Source: Clitopilus passeckerianus (taxonomy: Eukaryota > Basidiomycota > Agaricomycetes > Agaricales > Entolomataceae). From it: a stretch of DNA of 64,000 nucleotides. The stretch covers positions 434,001 to 498,000 of the forward strand of contig CALYLX010000142.1 in NCBI GenBank assembly GCA_944990035.1. Reading direction: 5' to 3'. This document shows positions 21,934 to 33,779 of this stretch, in pieces (position 1 is the stretch's first letter; every line of letters starts with the position of its first letter). The notes beneath the pieces were generated by a model that saw only the letters and a list, made by a program, of their open reading frames with translations, was not told the DNA's origin and did no database searches. A program made the position numbers and the translations under genes.

Positions 21934-24900
21934 ATGTCAGATCCCCCGCCCAGGCCAAAGCCTGGTTCTCTGCGTGACAGGATCGCTGCATTCGAGAAAG
22001 GCGGAGACTCTGGAAAAGGTCCAGCACCTGCCCCAGTGGCACCAGCACCTCGCCCGAAACCTGGCGGATTGCAATGGAAACCCAAGCCTCCTTCTCCTCC
22101 AGATTCACCATCCGTGTCAACAACGGAGACGTCAACCAAGACCGGCATGAACGCCAGCGACGCAAAGGCCAGCATCGGTATCGGCGGCAGCTTGAAGGAG
22201 AGGATGGCAGCTCTGCAGAAGGGAGGTGCATTTGGTGCGCCTGCACCACCGACTGCACCCAAGCCGGCGGTGGAGAAGCCAAAGTGGAAGCCCCCGCCCA
22301 AGGTCGTGCCTGTGGATAAGGATGACGATGGCGATGATAGTAATCAACGACGACCGAGTCTGGATGCTATCGTGGGCGGTGGTGGGAGGCAGAGTAGCGA
22401 TTTGTCTGTGAAGAAGGTTGAGAAGGTCGACGAGGATGATGAGGGGAAGAAGGAGGGCGATGACGTTGCACCTCCTGAAGACGGCGATGAGAAGGCTGCG
22501 GACGATGAGGGCGAGATTGATCCTGAAGAGGAAGAACGCCAGAGGAGAGCTGCCCTCGCTGCTCGTATGGCCAAGTTGGGTGGCACCCGAGTTGGTATGG
22601 CACCGATGTTTGGTGGAGGTGGTGCTAGACCTCCGCCAGTGGCTAAGAAGCCTCAACGTCAGTCCACTCAGGAAGAGCCTGTGAAGGAGAAATCTACTGA
22701 AGACGCTGAAGAAGGCAAGATTTCTGCGATTTTTGTAAACATACAAGTTACTTATGTCGATTGTACTAAACAGCCTCATCTCCTCCACCTCCTCCTAGGA
22801 AACAGTCATCAATTCAATCTCAAACATCTCCTGGTATGCATGATCTCTCGTTACACCATATACCTACAAATCCTAACAATCTTCTCCCTAGATCCCGCAC
22901 CAGCCCCCCAAACTCAAACCTCAGCTGACTCTGCAGCCTCCGATGCCTCACGCAGCCCGCCAACCTCCATGCCAATGCCCGCCGTCGCTCGGCGCGCAGG
23001 TCCCCCAAGGAAGAAGGCTGTCAAATCTCCCTCTGCCGAGCCTGAAGCTGCTGTAGCTCCTGAAACTAAACCTCAGGCTGAACAAACCACCCCTCCTGCC
23101 CTCGTGACGAGCCCGGAGAGTGCACTCTCTACCGATCCGATCGATAAACCTGCTCATGGGCAGGATGAGGCACCGGCTCATGTGGTTGGGCATGGGGAGG
23201 AGATCGAGGTACCTAAGGAGCTGCATAATAAGGAGGAGGAGAAGGGTGATATCCTTCCTGAAGGACCGATCGCGAGCAAGGAGACGTCTCGGTATGTCTC
23301 TGATAAGGAAGACGAGGGCGTGGATGAGGCCGCTCCTCCTGCGGCTCCTGAGAGTCGTAAAGCGTCGCTTGACGTTCGGCCTGAGGCAGAGAAGGAGTAC
23401 AAGGAGAAGATCTCGGCGCCTGTTCATGAAGATGAGGAAGACGAGGAGAAACCTCTCACTCCACCCCCACCCCCACTCGCGGCTAGGGAACTCGTCGAGG
23501 AGCCTCTCGAATCTGAACCCCCCCAACAAGAGCAACACGAACCACAGGAGGAACCAGAGCAATCACAAGAAGAACTAGACCCAGAAGCAGAAGAAGCAGC
23601 CCGACGCAAACGCATCGCAGAGAAATTGGGCAAGATGGGTGGTGTAAATCCTTTCGCTTTGGGAGGGCCTCCTGCTTTGACCTCCCCTCCTACTTCTCCG
23701 CCTACTTCTCCACCTCCGCCTGTGAGGAGGTCAAGCCAGGCTAGTCGATCTGGATCAATTGGGTCTGGGGAGGCTGTTGGTGCTAGCTCTCCGCCTTTAC
23801 CACCTATTGGGACGAAGCCACCTTCGAGGAAGAGTAGTATGGATACGCCTGCGTCCCCGCCGCCTCTGCCTCCGGTTGTGGCTGCGACGAAGCCTGGGCC
23901 TGGATCTAGGAAGGGGAGTATCAGGGAGGAGCCGGAGGAGGAGAACAAGCAAGAGGAAGAGGGTAAATATTAAATTTCTTGATTCTGAATTCCCTCCCAC
24001 GAAACATTTAAACAAACATCTTGGTTTCCATCTCACAACTAAACGAAATATGTGTAACAAATATTGATTGAATTTTTTCTCCCCCTTTTTCTGTTAGAGA
24101 ATACGCATATACGTGCCGTCCAACAGCAAGATGTCAATGTCGTTAGCGACGATGAAGGAATCAATGTCAAACATGATCATGACATTGACACGTTCGACGA
24201 TCGTGGGTCTACTACCGACAAGCACCACCAGGCAGCAGTATCACATGAACACGACGATTTGACACCAGGTGAAGATCCCACCCCCGGCATCACTCCCATT
24301 CAGGAAACCTCAGCTTCTCCCCCTGCGCCACCCCCTCTCCCAAATAAGGCCTCCAGACCATCCATAGATCAGGATGTCTACTCAGACTCTCCCCCTCGGC
24401 CGCCTGCACGGAACCTACCCCCGCCTCCACCCCCGCCGTCACATCCGAGGTTGGTACCTCACCCCGCGGACGAGTATGATGATGAAGAGGGAGGAAATGA
24501 TTCGGACCTCATGAGGTCGATGTATTCTGACCGTGGAGGAGGGAGTAATTTGATGAGCCCTGCTCATTCCCAACCTCCACTCTCTTCCCGGGCACCGTCT
24601 GAATTCGACGACGATGAAGGGGATGTCCAGCCGAGACAGTTACCTCCCCGGCGTCAAGGAAGTCGAGGGAACGCCTACGATCGTGATGAGGAAGGGGATG
24701 ACGGTGATGAGTCGGAACCTGCTATCCCTGTACCTCACAGGGAGTCGCCTACCAAGGGTTTCAGGACTGGTACTGTGTCACCACCTGGAGCTGCAGTTGC
24801 AGCCGCAAGTGCATACAAGAGACCACCGTTCAGAGCGATCCCGATGTCGCCTGCTAGTTCGCAAGGAGGTGTGTCGGATGTAGAGTCCATGAGCGATGGA

Positions 24901-27071
24901 GAGGCGTTGCAGATTCCTCCCAGGAGAAGGCCTGATAGCCCATCGGTGACTAGTGGAAGTGGAAGTGGGAGTGGGGGGAATAACGCGATTCCGATTGTGG
25001 TCCCTCCTAGGATTGAAGCTGTTGAACCGAGTCCGTTGAGGCAGAGTCATGGGTTGGTAGGGCGGGAGCAGGAGGAGGATGAGGAGGAGGGAGAGGAGAG
25101 TGATGGAGAAAGGGAGTGGGAGGAGGAAAGAGGGAGACATGAGTTTGAGAGAGCTAAGAAGTCTTTGGATCATCTATCTCCGCCTCCCCCCAGGGGTGGT
25201 GAGATTTTGGATGACGACGAAGGAGGTGGGTTATAATCACTGTTTTCATCCTACCGCACAATTGTTGATTTCAACTTCTCCAGATCCCATCGATCCAGGC
25301 TTCCACAGCCCTCCCAGTAGACGAGCTTCAACTATCGGCCTGTCCGCTTCTGCAGCCTCTCCTCCGCCACCGTCGACACCGCCTGCTCAAGAGACGGTGC
25401 CTGCAGCAGCAGCAGAACCTGGAGCTCCTCATGACGAAGAACGAGCCCGTCGCCAGACGATTGCGGAACGTATGGCTCGACTTGGAGGAATCAAGTTTGG
25501 TGCAACCCCGCCCATCGCTCCCAGGCGTGCTGCTCCTCAAGCTCCTCAAGACGAGGAGGGATCAACTTCTGTAGATGAACTTGCCGCTCCAGAAGCTACT
25601 GAGCTAGATGAAGAGGAGGAGGAACGAGCTCGGAAGGAGCGGATTTCTGCTAAGCTAGCGGGAATGGGTGGAATGCGGATCGGTATGATGCCGATGGGTT
25701 TCGGTCGTCCTCAGGCACCCGCAAGCTCTGCGGCGGAACCCGCACCTCCTGCACCTCCTTCGAGAGGACCGCCTGCTCGACCACCACCACCTCCTCAAGC
25801 TCCCGAGCCAGAAAGTGATTTCGAAACAGAGGATCTTGCTGCTTCGCATCCTAGCTTGTCTGATGATGGTGTTCAAGTAGAGGCTTTGGAGAGCGAAATT
25901 GAGGATGGATATGAAGACGTCAACGAACCTGAACCAGAGCAGGAAGAAGAGGTTCCTCCCCCAGTTCCGGACCGTGGATCCAGACGACGTGGTACAGGAT
26001 CTGAAAGCACTGAAGTTCCACCACCTCTTCCTCCAAACCGACCACCTGTACCTGGAACTCGCAAGTCAAGTATCCCGAGTACAATCTCGGCAGGAAGAAA
26101 ATCTTCCGTTGAAACAACTCATGAGGCTCAGACTAAGCCTCCTTTCAAGTCTCAACAATCCGAGTATGTTATGGTTGAAGAGCCTGCTGACTACTCGGAC
26201 GAAGTTCCACCACCACTCCCTCCTGGCAGGCATAGTCAAGCTCGACCTCCACCACCTACACGCGGAGTCCCTCCCCCAGGACAGCGAGGATCTTCAGAAC
26301 AGCAGTGGGATCTAACCTCTTCCATCGAGTTCAGCGATACGCCTGATTTAGCCCTCTCCTGGACCGACGCCAGTCACCCAGGAGGATCCGCGCCTCCGCC
26401 TCCACCTCCCGCCCGTGAAATGCCTCCACCACCACCTCAAGACACCCAGCCCACTCAACCACGCATCTCCGAACGACAATATAGCCCTGACGATCTGATC
26501 GCCGTCTGGGGCCGCGTCGGTGTCCAAGTCTGTGAAGTCGCCACCTCGCTGTACGAGAAATCCAAGAAGGCGCTGATTGGGGATGGCACATACGAAGGCT
26601 TCGTACACACTGTTCTCAGTGAGGTACCCAATGCTCTCCAACCTTCACTCCCTCGCCCACTGGAGTATGGATATGTGGTCTATGTGCAGAGCGGGCATAC
26701 GGTGCAGAAGAGGGTTAGCGATATCATGCCAGGAGATGTGGTGGAGATACACGATGCGAAGCTGAAGGGGCATAAGGGGCTGCAAGGGTATACGCAAAAT
26801 ATTGAGCAGCTGGTTGGGATTGTCAGTGAGTATGAGCCGAAGAAGAGCAAGATTCGGGTTTTCCAGGCAAATCAGCATGTTGGGCATCAGGTTTGTAATT
26901 CCTTTGTGAGAGAGATTGCAACGTTCTGATATGAACATTGCAGACCGTGGAAGCCGTCAGTTATCGCTTGGACGACTTGAAGAGTGGGTCCATCAAGGTG
27001 GGTCTGCCATTAGCCGTCATTTCAACGAAGTACTGACTCTTTCTCAGATCTCTCGCGTCCTTGAGAACTAG
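21934..27071 (+). CDS. Bbc1/Aim3-like actin-patch regulator, large proline-rich protein
   Basis: In yeast, Bbc1 binds type I myosin and Las17 (WASP) and restrains actin assembly at endocytic patches. Here the ATG at 21934 starts MSDPPPRPKPGSLRDRIAAF. About 1,300 disordered residues follow, rich in Pro, Glu and Asp with many polyproline runs (PPPPPPSHPRL, PPPPPPAREMPPPP) suited to SH3 or profilin binding. The C-terminal domain is the family's conserved fold: DLIAVWGRVGVQVCEVATSL, KKALIGDGTYEGFVHTVLSE, YGYVVYVQSGHTVQKRVSDI, MPGDVVEIHDAKLKGHKGLQ and KIRVFQANQHVGHQ, then AVSYRLDDLKSG and ISRVLEN at the TAG 27069-27071. Six copies of a short basic/hydrophobic motif are spread along the chain. I see no N-terminal SH3 domain, unlike yeast Bbc1. 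Introns near 22740-22800, 22836-22891, 23965-24097, 25227-25283 and two near the end; about 1,550 residues. Family call is firm, exact role inferred. Confidence 0.85.
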
Positions 27072-27529
27072 GCACTGTGGATGTGAAGTGGCGAAGGAAG
27101 GAATATTTTTTCATTTGAACAACATCTACTATTTTTCTACAATTTCTTGTGTATATTACAATGGGTCGGACATATCAGCGCCAAGAACTATGAGGTTTCC
27201 ATAACATCATCCTATAATGTGAATCACGAACGTGAACTTCAGGAATCCATTCGGGTGAAGGACGAGGTTAATTCAGCTGATAATTTTCAAAATGGCACGA
27301 GGTTGCTTGAGAAAATGAAACGACAAACATGCGTGGACCTGAGCTCGGTCACTCTGAGAAGGATCAGCCCACTCTATGCATTCACCGTAAGAAGTAGCGG
27401 GCCTGCACTCACCGCCTATCTGACGAGCGGGCAAATACCAGTGCTAGAGTCTTTTATGGCTCCCCGGGTAGAATGCTCTTGCACTTGAGTTGTATAGGTA
27501 CCTGTTCAAAATTGGGGTGAATATATGCG
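27072..27529. other. Convergent intergenic region
   Basis: This is the 3' flank of the Bbc1-like gene and of the small minus-strand gene. One plus-strand frame of 113 codons (27147-27488) has no recognisable pattern and sits in a convergent spacer. I do not call it. Confidence 0.4.
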
Positions 27530-28062
27530 CTACAAGTCCGAGATAGGACGTGGGAAGCACACACGTTGGACAGAACCTTGCTTTATTTTCTTGCACGGAG
27601 GGGAATCTATGGATGAAGCGGACCCGGAGGCCGCTGTATTAGCAGATGCAGGCTCCGGCGCTGGACGCTTCCCTCGGTTTTTCTGTAGATGATAGATAGG
27701 CATCATCCGTATCTAGCAATTCTGGCCAAAAAAGGGGTGTTTCTCACAAAACGACTATCAAATGTTTTCTTCTTCTCTTCTAACTCCTGCTGTTTCCTTG
27801 CCTCCTCCTCTAACTGGCGACCACAACGTCAGTTGGTTTTGGTTGAGAGAAAGCGAACGTCACCCACCCTTTTAGATCTCCGCACTCTCTCAAGAAACGA
27901 ACCATCATTAGAGAATACGTTGACTGGCTTCGGAAGAGGAGTGCTCCTCAACGAACTCGGCTTAGACCCAGAAACGCTAGAAGGGGCAGAGGGAAACAGG
28001 CTAGATACAGGTGACGAAGAGGCGGCATAGCTGCCAGCGTAAGGACTCGGCGATGAAGACAT
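27530..28062 (-). CDS. Small basic coiled-coil protein, conserved-looking, unknown function
   Basis: The ATG at 28060-28062 opens MSSSPSPYAGSYAASSSPVS. After a Ser/Pro-rich region come NDGSFLERVRRSKR, an intron of 54 bp, LEEEARKQQELEEKKKTFD, a second intron of about 70 bp, and KNRGKRPAPEP. The last exon has a KKIKQ cluster and ends at the TAG 27530-27532, giving about 134 residues. The order 'short FLERV-type segment, Glu/Lys coiled coil, Lys-Asn-Arg-Gly-Lys-Arg' looks like a conserved small nuclear protein, but I cannot name it. Both introns use GT-AG. If the second intron were not spliced, the frame would stop soon after FVRNTPFLARIARYG. Confidence 0.55.
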
Positions 28063-28590
28063 TCTGCAAGAAAGAGGATGCTTGGAGCAAGAAAGTGGTT
28101 GATGGTCGTCGGAGACAGCGAGCTCAAGTCTTTCTGTGGCGAAGGGCGCTCGAGGTCTCCAGAAATTTCGGGGAGGGCTGTTTGGATCGCGGGCTTTTAA
28201 CACACACACGGATCTCGGGGAGCGGGCCGGACTTGAACATTGAATATTGAAGCAGCACAGCCTCTTTTAAACTTGTTCTCCGTTGCATTTTGCCTTCAGC
28301 AGGACCTGATGCTTCCATTGCTAATACGCTCTGCAAAAAGAGCCTCCCAATCGCCCTCGCAGCTGACCTTTTGTACCTGTCCTGTGGCTCTCAATAGCCC
28401 AACCAAAACATGCCTCGAAAAGCCTTTAGGCGCCTAGAAATAAGCTTGCACCCATCGTGACCTCATACCCCTCTCATGCGAATCTGGCGCCACCACTACA
28501 ACCATCATCAGTTCCACTCCCGTGGATAACTTCTTCCATATAACAGGCCTAGTACAGGCATGAGACACGGATCTTCGTTATCTCTGATAT

Positions 28591-28597
28591 CATATAA
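28591..28597 (+). promoter_or_regulatory. TATA-like box ahead of the aspartic-peptidase relic
   Basis: ATATAAA lies about 52 bp upstream of the ATG at 28649. The spacing supports that ATG as the original start and hence the absence of a signal-peptide exon upstream. Confidence 0.4.
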
Positions 28598-28648
28598 ACT
28601 CGCAGTCAGATAGACGCCAGTTCGCTCGACATCCCTCTGACTTCTACC

Positions 28649-30319
28649 ATGAGTCTTCCTGAAGGAGCAACACTGTCTTTCGACATCTCATTTCACCTAG
28701 CTCAGCCTGGAACCAAGCAGTTCCTGGAACGAGAGCAGGCAGTTCATAAACTATACCAGAACCGACAAGAGCCCGAGAAAGACTTTGACTTGGCCACCAT
28801 CAAGAAGCAAGCAGCTGCCGTAAATCCTGGCAAGTCTACATTCTGAATCGCCAATATGACAGAATTCATGCTTATGTGGATACTCAGGGCTTGTTCTTAG
28901 CTTCGATCTTGGAATCGGCGATAAGAAATACAGGTTCAGCCTTGATAATAGTGCGTTTAAGCTCCTCCTCAACACGGAGATTACCTGCTCACCTGAATGC
29001 TCCAGCTCATAGCGATACGTGAGTATCAGTCATGGAAGGATATATAGATCGATACCTTAATTGAACACTCGTTCATCTAGACTTCTGAATGTAAAGGAAT
29101 CGGACCTCCCGTCCTCCGCCCAAAAGGCCAAAGAAGATCCTGATGTGCTTGAGTTCGCAAAGGGAAAATTATCTATCACAAAGTGTACGTACTATCTTAA
29201 AGCCTCTCTTATTGGCCTCGGGTCTGATCCTCATACTACCTAGACACCGACACGTGCAGCATCTCCTCTCTCGGTATCCCCAACTTCCCATTCAGCGTCA
29301 TCTCTGGAGATGCCGCCGACATTCAGAAAGTTAGCGATGCTGATGGTGTAATCGGTAATTTCCCCGACGCTGATCGACGTAGGTTCATAGTCTCTTTAAA
29401 CCTGTTACATGTCCTTCATACCTCCGGCAGCTCCAGGATTTGCGGAGTACATGCTCATGGGTACGGTGTCACTTACCTACCAGCAGGCCTCAGCTGGAGA
29501 AGACACTGGGACCAAGTTCAAGAAAGGCGTGATCAGGCTTGGGGAATTGCCTCCTTCGTATGTCCATCAAGGTGTTTCCTTGGTCTTGCTACTGACCTTA
29601 GTTTATGCCAGTGTCTGCGACACGGTCATGTTCACGGCACCTGCCTCGAAAAGAGCGCGCAAGCAATACTGTGATGACTTGCCATTCCGCTTCGACCTTT
29701 CGTACGGCGACGACCCCGGTGATTCGGAGACGCTGTCGCAGAAAGGTATTGCAATCTAGGACCACATCAGGACTTTCGTCATGTTCCCGAGCGACCTGTT
29801 CGAGAAATATAGGATGGCGGTTGGAGCTGAGGTTGACGAGTAAGTGTGTGAGCGTTGTCTTCATGTGTCGCATGCCAATGAACGCCCGCACAGAAAAACG
29901 GGATTGCTTACCATCACGGAGGAGAAGTACGGGAAGATGAAGAGCTTGTTCTTCCACATCGGCCAGGTGGACCTCCTTCTCCGACCTTTGTCGTGATCAA
30001 CACTAACCTGTCATTCACTTCAGGCCAAACATGAACTTGTCCCGAATGCACAGATCTGGCCACGAGACCTCAACTCGGTCCTCGGTGGTGAGCAAGACAA
30101 GATCTACCTCTCCATCGCAGATTCTGGTGTCAGAAGCGGACGGTCATTCGACATCGTTTGTGCGTCATCTCGGAGTACCGTACTTATTCATGGCTTCAAC
30201 CACTGATAATAATTATAGTGGGCTACGCGTTCCTGCAGCGATTCCACCTGGTCGTTGACGCTCCGAATGACAGGCTTGGATTTGGGCCTACTGCGCTGAC
30301 CCGAGAGGTGATCAACTGA
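28649..30319 (+). pseudogene. A1 (pepsin-like, polyporopepsin-type) aspartic peptidase, catalytically dead and probably a pseudogene
   Basis: Family resemblance is clear at the C-terminus: FPSDLFEKY, TGLLTITEEKYGKMKSLFFH, ELVPNAQIWPRDLN, GGEQDKIYLSIADSG and GYAFLQRFHLVVDAPNDRLG, ending at the TGA 30317-30319. The prodomain-like start is LSFDISFHLAQPGTKQFLER. The first active-site motif, normally Asp-Thr-Gly, reads Asp-Asn-Thr-His after splicing (FDLGIGDKKYRFSLD, Asp codon 28944-28946). The second reads Asp-His-Ile-Arg. An in-frame TAG at 29758-29760 stands immediately before that second Asp, and no normal-sized intron removes it. Both catalytic motifs and the frame are thus lost while the surrounding fold is still readable. 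There is no signal peptide. A non-catalytic expressed product is the alternative, but the stop codon argues against it. Confidence 0.65.
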
Positions 30320-33300
30320 ACGATTGGCCCGGGAGAAGACACCTGGGGGGCCGGACTGTCGCCCAGGAATGACACTGTACCAATACGTAACTTCTAACAA
30401 TATCCAATATGATATCGGATGTATTTCTATTCAGGTCGTCCATATGAATTTTGCCATTGCTCTGAATATATGGCCTAGCCCTATCACCGACTGTATGGTC
30501 TCGGTACCAACCCAACAAGAGGACCGTAATAGTGACCGACGAGTTTGAAGTTGAATGTGTAAAACCGATATTATTTGGTTCGCCATTTGAGTATATTCGA
30601 CAGCTCGAAACAGGCGAGGAAGATGCAGATAAGATACAAAAAACGGCGACAAGTATTGGGCTGGACGCTTTCTCAGGTTCCCCTACGGGTCTATCGTTTA
30701 CCTGCACCAACTCAAACTCGTCCCAATTCAGAACTATTTTATACAGAAGTTTGAACTTGATCTAAGAATGAGATAATTCTCTTCCACGAGCACTCATGAC
30801 ATTGTTTCGCGTTCTTATGCTTGCCACTCTGGAGGTTTCGGGTGGTACCTTTGCCTTCTGATCTCTTAGAGTTGTCTGGATGATTCGATTTAACGAGCCT
30901 TACCTTAATGAGGTATAACTGGACGGTGCAACCAGACATACTATCATTGTGGAATGTAGTGGGAACTTGAATATTGTCCAAAAGGTTTCCTGGACTACTG
31001 GCTCTCGATGGCCAGAGCGGTACATCTTACATCTTCTCAGGAAGTATTCTCCGCATGATTTCGGCGATTTTAATTCCAGTCTCACCAATGCAAACGTATT
31101 TCGAGCCATTGAGGAACTTCTTCCGGTTTCCCCATGGACTTCTCTCAGAAACAGGAGCAGCTATCGACGAAGTCTCTTGGGTGTACCTTGCAACTGGGCA
31201 TCGGTACAAAGACCCGAGGGTGACGAAAACCCAATCTTAGAGGTCGAAAGGTTTCTTGACCTTAGCACGTGGAATGACTCCCACAGTTTGCAAGCCGTCA
31301 AATTTGTTTCATTCACTCCCGACGTATTGTCTCGGTCAGGGACGGCGCCCAAATCGTCCCTACCCCACGTCCGTCAGCCCAGCCAGCCTAGAAAGAGGGA
31401 ACACGATATAAGTAGTTCTTCTACGTGTCCCGAGAATCAAACTCTTCGAGCTACCAGTCCGAATGTGCAGAACCATCAGTTTTCCTCGTTTCCGATAGGC
31501 ATCGCTCGTTGCTTGAGGAGATGATATTTCGCCTGTGCTCAACGTCCTCACCGCGGGAGGATCTGTATTACGAAGTATCCTTGAGGATGGTGTCCGGAAG
31601 TAATCACGTCAAACCGCAACACTCTATTTCTGGCTGGCACCTCTCCATCAACAGGGAGTCGAGCAGCTTCGAGGAGCATCTGCCAAAGCCAAAGGCCTAG
31701 ACCTTCGAGCCACAGAGAAACCAAAGCCACCGCACCCCAGAAATTTTAATCAGATAGCCACTCAGGCAGACAATCACGGTGGAGACCTCAAGACATACCC
31801 ATGTCGCATTCTTCGGTTAGCCCCGCTCCTAATCTACCTTTCTCCATGGCCGAAGCTGGGCAACCGTACCATGTGGCCCAGCAGCCGGCTCGTTGCAGGG
31901 TTGTCGGATTACGAGAGTGGCGTTCGTCTTTGAGATGGAATGGTGCTAGTGAACATGACCTGCTACTTGACCAGATACACGGACCTTGTCGAATCCGGAG
32001 ATTGGATAGAGGCACCGCCGATCTGGACAGTGGGCACTAGGGTCGTTGATGGGCGCCTAATAAATCTACGCGTTTGCCGCGGTTAGCTAACCGCGGCAGT
32101 ACCAAGTTGTGTGCGGTCTTCTGCGGCTCCGTCGTGTCGTCATTTCGTGCAACTCATCGTCTATTGCGTATGAGCTCAGGGAATTTCATAGCCAGTTTCG
32201 TTTCAGCTAGCCAATCGAGTCCAATAGCTAGGGCAATTCTGGGTGGGGAGCGTAACAATTGGGCTATAGGGATCAGCCTACGTCAGAAAGGTGTCGTTTG
32301 GTCGTAAGCATTGGAGTTGGGCGTAGTAGCGAGCCTAAGAGCTTTTAGGTAATTCCATATCAAGCACCTGGCCCTTTCGTTGTCTTGCTCTCTCCAGTAC
32401 CCCCAAATTTCGACTCATCAGACTCTTCCCTGGAACCTTGGAGGGATTTAAGTTGCCGATGTGGAGAATCAAAGAATCAGTGACATGTCGACACTGCCAC
32501 TACCTAGGTTGGCCAAGCTTGAACTGAATGGATGTGCCGCCAAATGAAATCTTGATCTAAAGTTACCCGCAAGCGTGCATTGGTCCAGGTTGGTCCTGGA
32601 GTGGAGCTGAGCTTTGGCGTATTTTGGGGGTGATAATATCTATGCGAATTGACAGGAAAGCGGTGAAGAAGTGCCGTAGCCATAATGGCAGGGTAAATAG
32701 TGCAATTAATACAAAAGTATATTGGCCTAGGCCTTCGAACTTCTCTTGATAGGTGGAGCTGGCGCCAGTCGGCATCGGCTGACCTTGTCATAAGACTGGG
32801 TTGAGTGGGTCGTCATACAAACATTCGAGTTTCATATAAACGTGGCTCTCTCTAATATGCGGCTCGCATGATGCATCTCCGAATGAATACTGGGATCTTG
32901 GTTCTTTCCGCAGTAAATTCATGGTTCTGGGGTGGCTGTCTGTTGCAGCCACCAATAGATAGGGCTTCGCGGTGCGTGGTCTGCATACAAGAAAGAAAGC
33001 GGGAAAGCCGTCTGAATATGGTAATTTTGAGATTTGGACTAATTTGGTGCGGTTTTGACGTCAACAGGGACAAATTTGACCCTTAGAAAAGTTGGTCAGA
33101 ATGAGATCATGTCCAGCTCGACAGCCATTGGCGAGGCGCATCAGTCGGTTTTGTCAAAGTTTAGGGTTTTCATTGTAAAAGTGAGTTTTCTGGGTCTTTT
33201 CAGCGGCGTGGAGGTGATGAGAAGGCTGAAGAACACGAAAGATTTCAAGTTTGCGGCGGAATCCCGGCAAATACTGCCCATCTGCCAGTGGCTTAGCACC

Positions 33301-33779
33301 TGTTCTCCTACTGGTATGTTGTTCGGATACATGCGATGCGCGAGGTCGATGATCTTTTAAGATTAAGGCTCGTGATCTTATCCAGGCTTGAGCTGCACTC
33401 CTGGGCTCGCTCGTAAATGAATAGGCCGCAACCTCGGGCCTAAACTCCATATTTGAGCAATCGGAAGCCTTGCGCGTTTGCAACGGTCAGCTCCAACCCG
33501 CGACGGTACTGGCTGGCTCGACGTCATCTTTCCCACCTACGATAACCGCTCGTACATATACCCATAACATAACCTTCTCCACAACGCATTACGGACCAGG
33601 GAGACTATCGTTTCAAACCTTGCAGAGTTCCTCGACAAGTATCAGAAACTTGTCCGAACGTGATTCAATTCCAAGCCCGCCCCCTCTAGCATTACCATAT
33701 TTGTACGTTCTTATCCTCTTTAATCTAAATCTGGCAGAACTCGATCTCATTCCACACAGACACTCTCCAAGCCGACGGC
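30320..33779. other. Gene-poor region of about 3.5 kb
   Basis: No gene could be recognised. The longest frame is 30949-31524 (plus, 191 codons), with fairly normal composition but no known motif and no upstream or downstream exon I could join with confidence. It may be the remnant of a decayed gene. A short inverted repeat, GTTTGCCGCGG TTAGC TAACCGCGGC, lies near 32079-32096. No terminal repeats or transposase blocks were seen. Confidence 0.35.

Noticed and set aside
21927..26940. Long open frames on the minus strand and in other plus frames within the Bbc1-like gene (up to 218 codons).
   Set aside because: They arise from the biased codon composition of Pro/Glu-rich coding sequence and carry no known motif.
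27147..27488. 113-codon plus-strand frame downstream of the Bbc1-like gene.
   Set aside because: No family resemblance, lies in a convergent spacer, and no promoter-like sequence precedes it.
29758..29760. Removal of the aspartic-peptidase stop by a small intron (GTATTGCAATCTAG).
   Set aside because: Fourteen bases is far below the shortest plausible spliceosomal intron.
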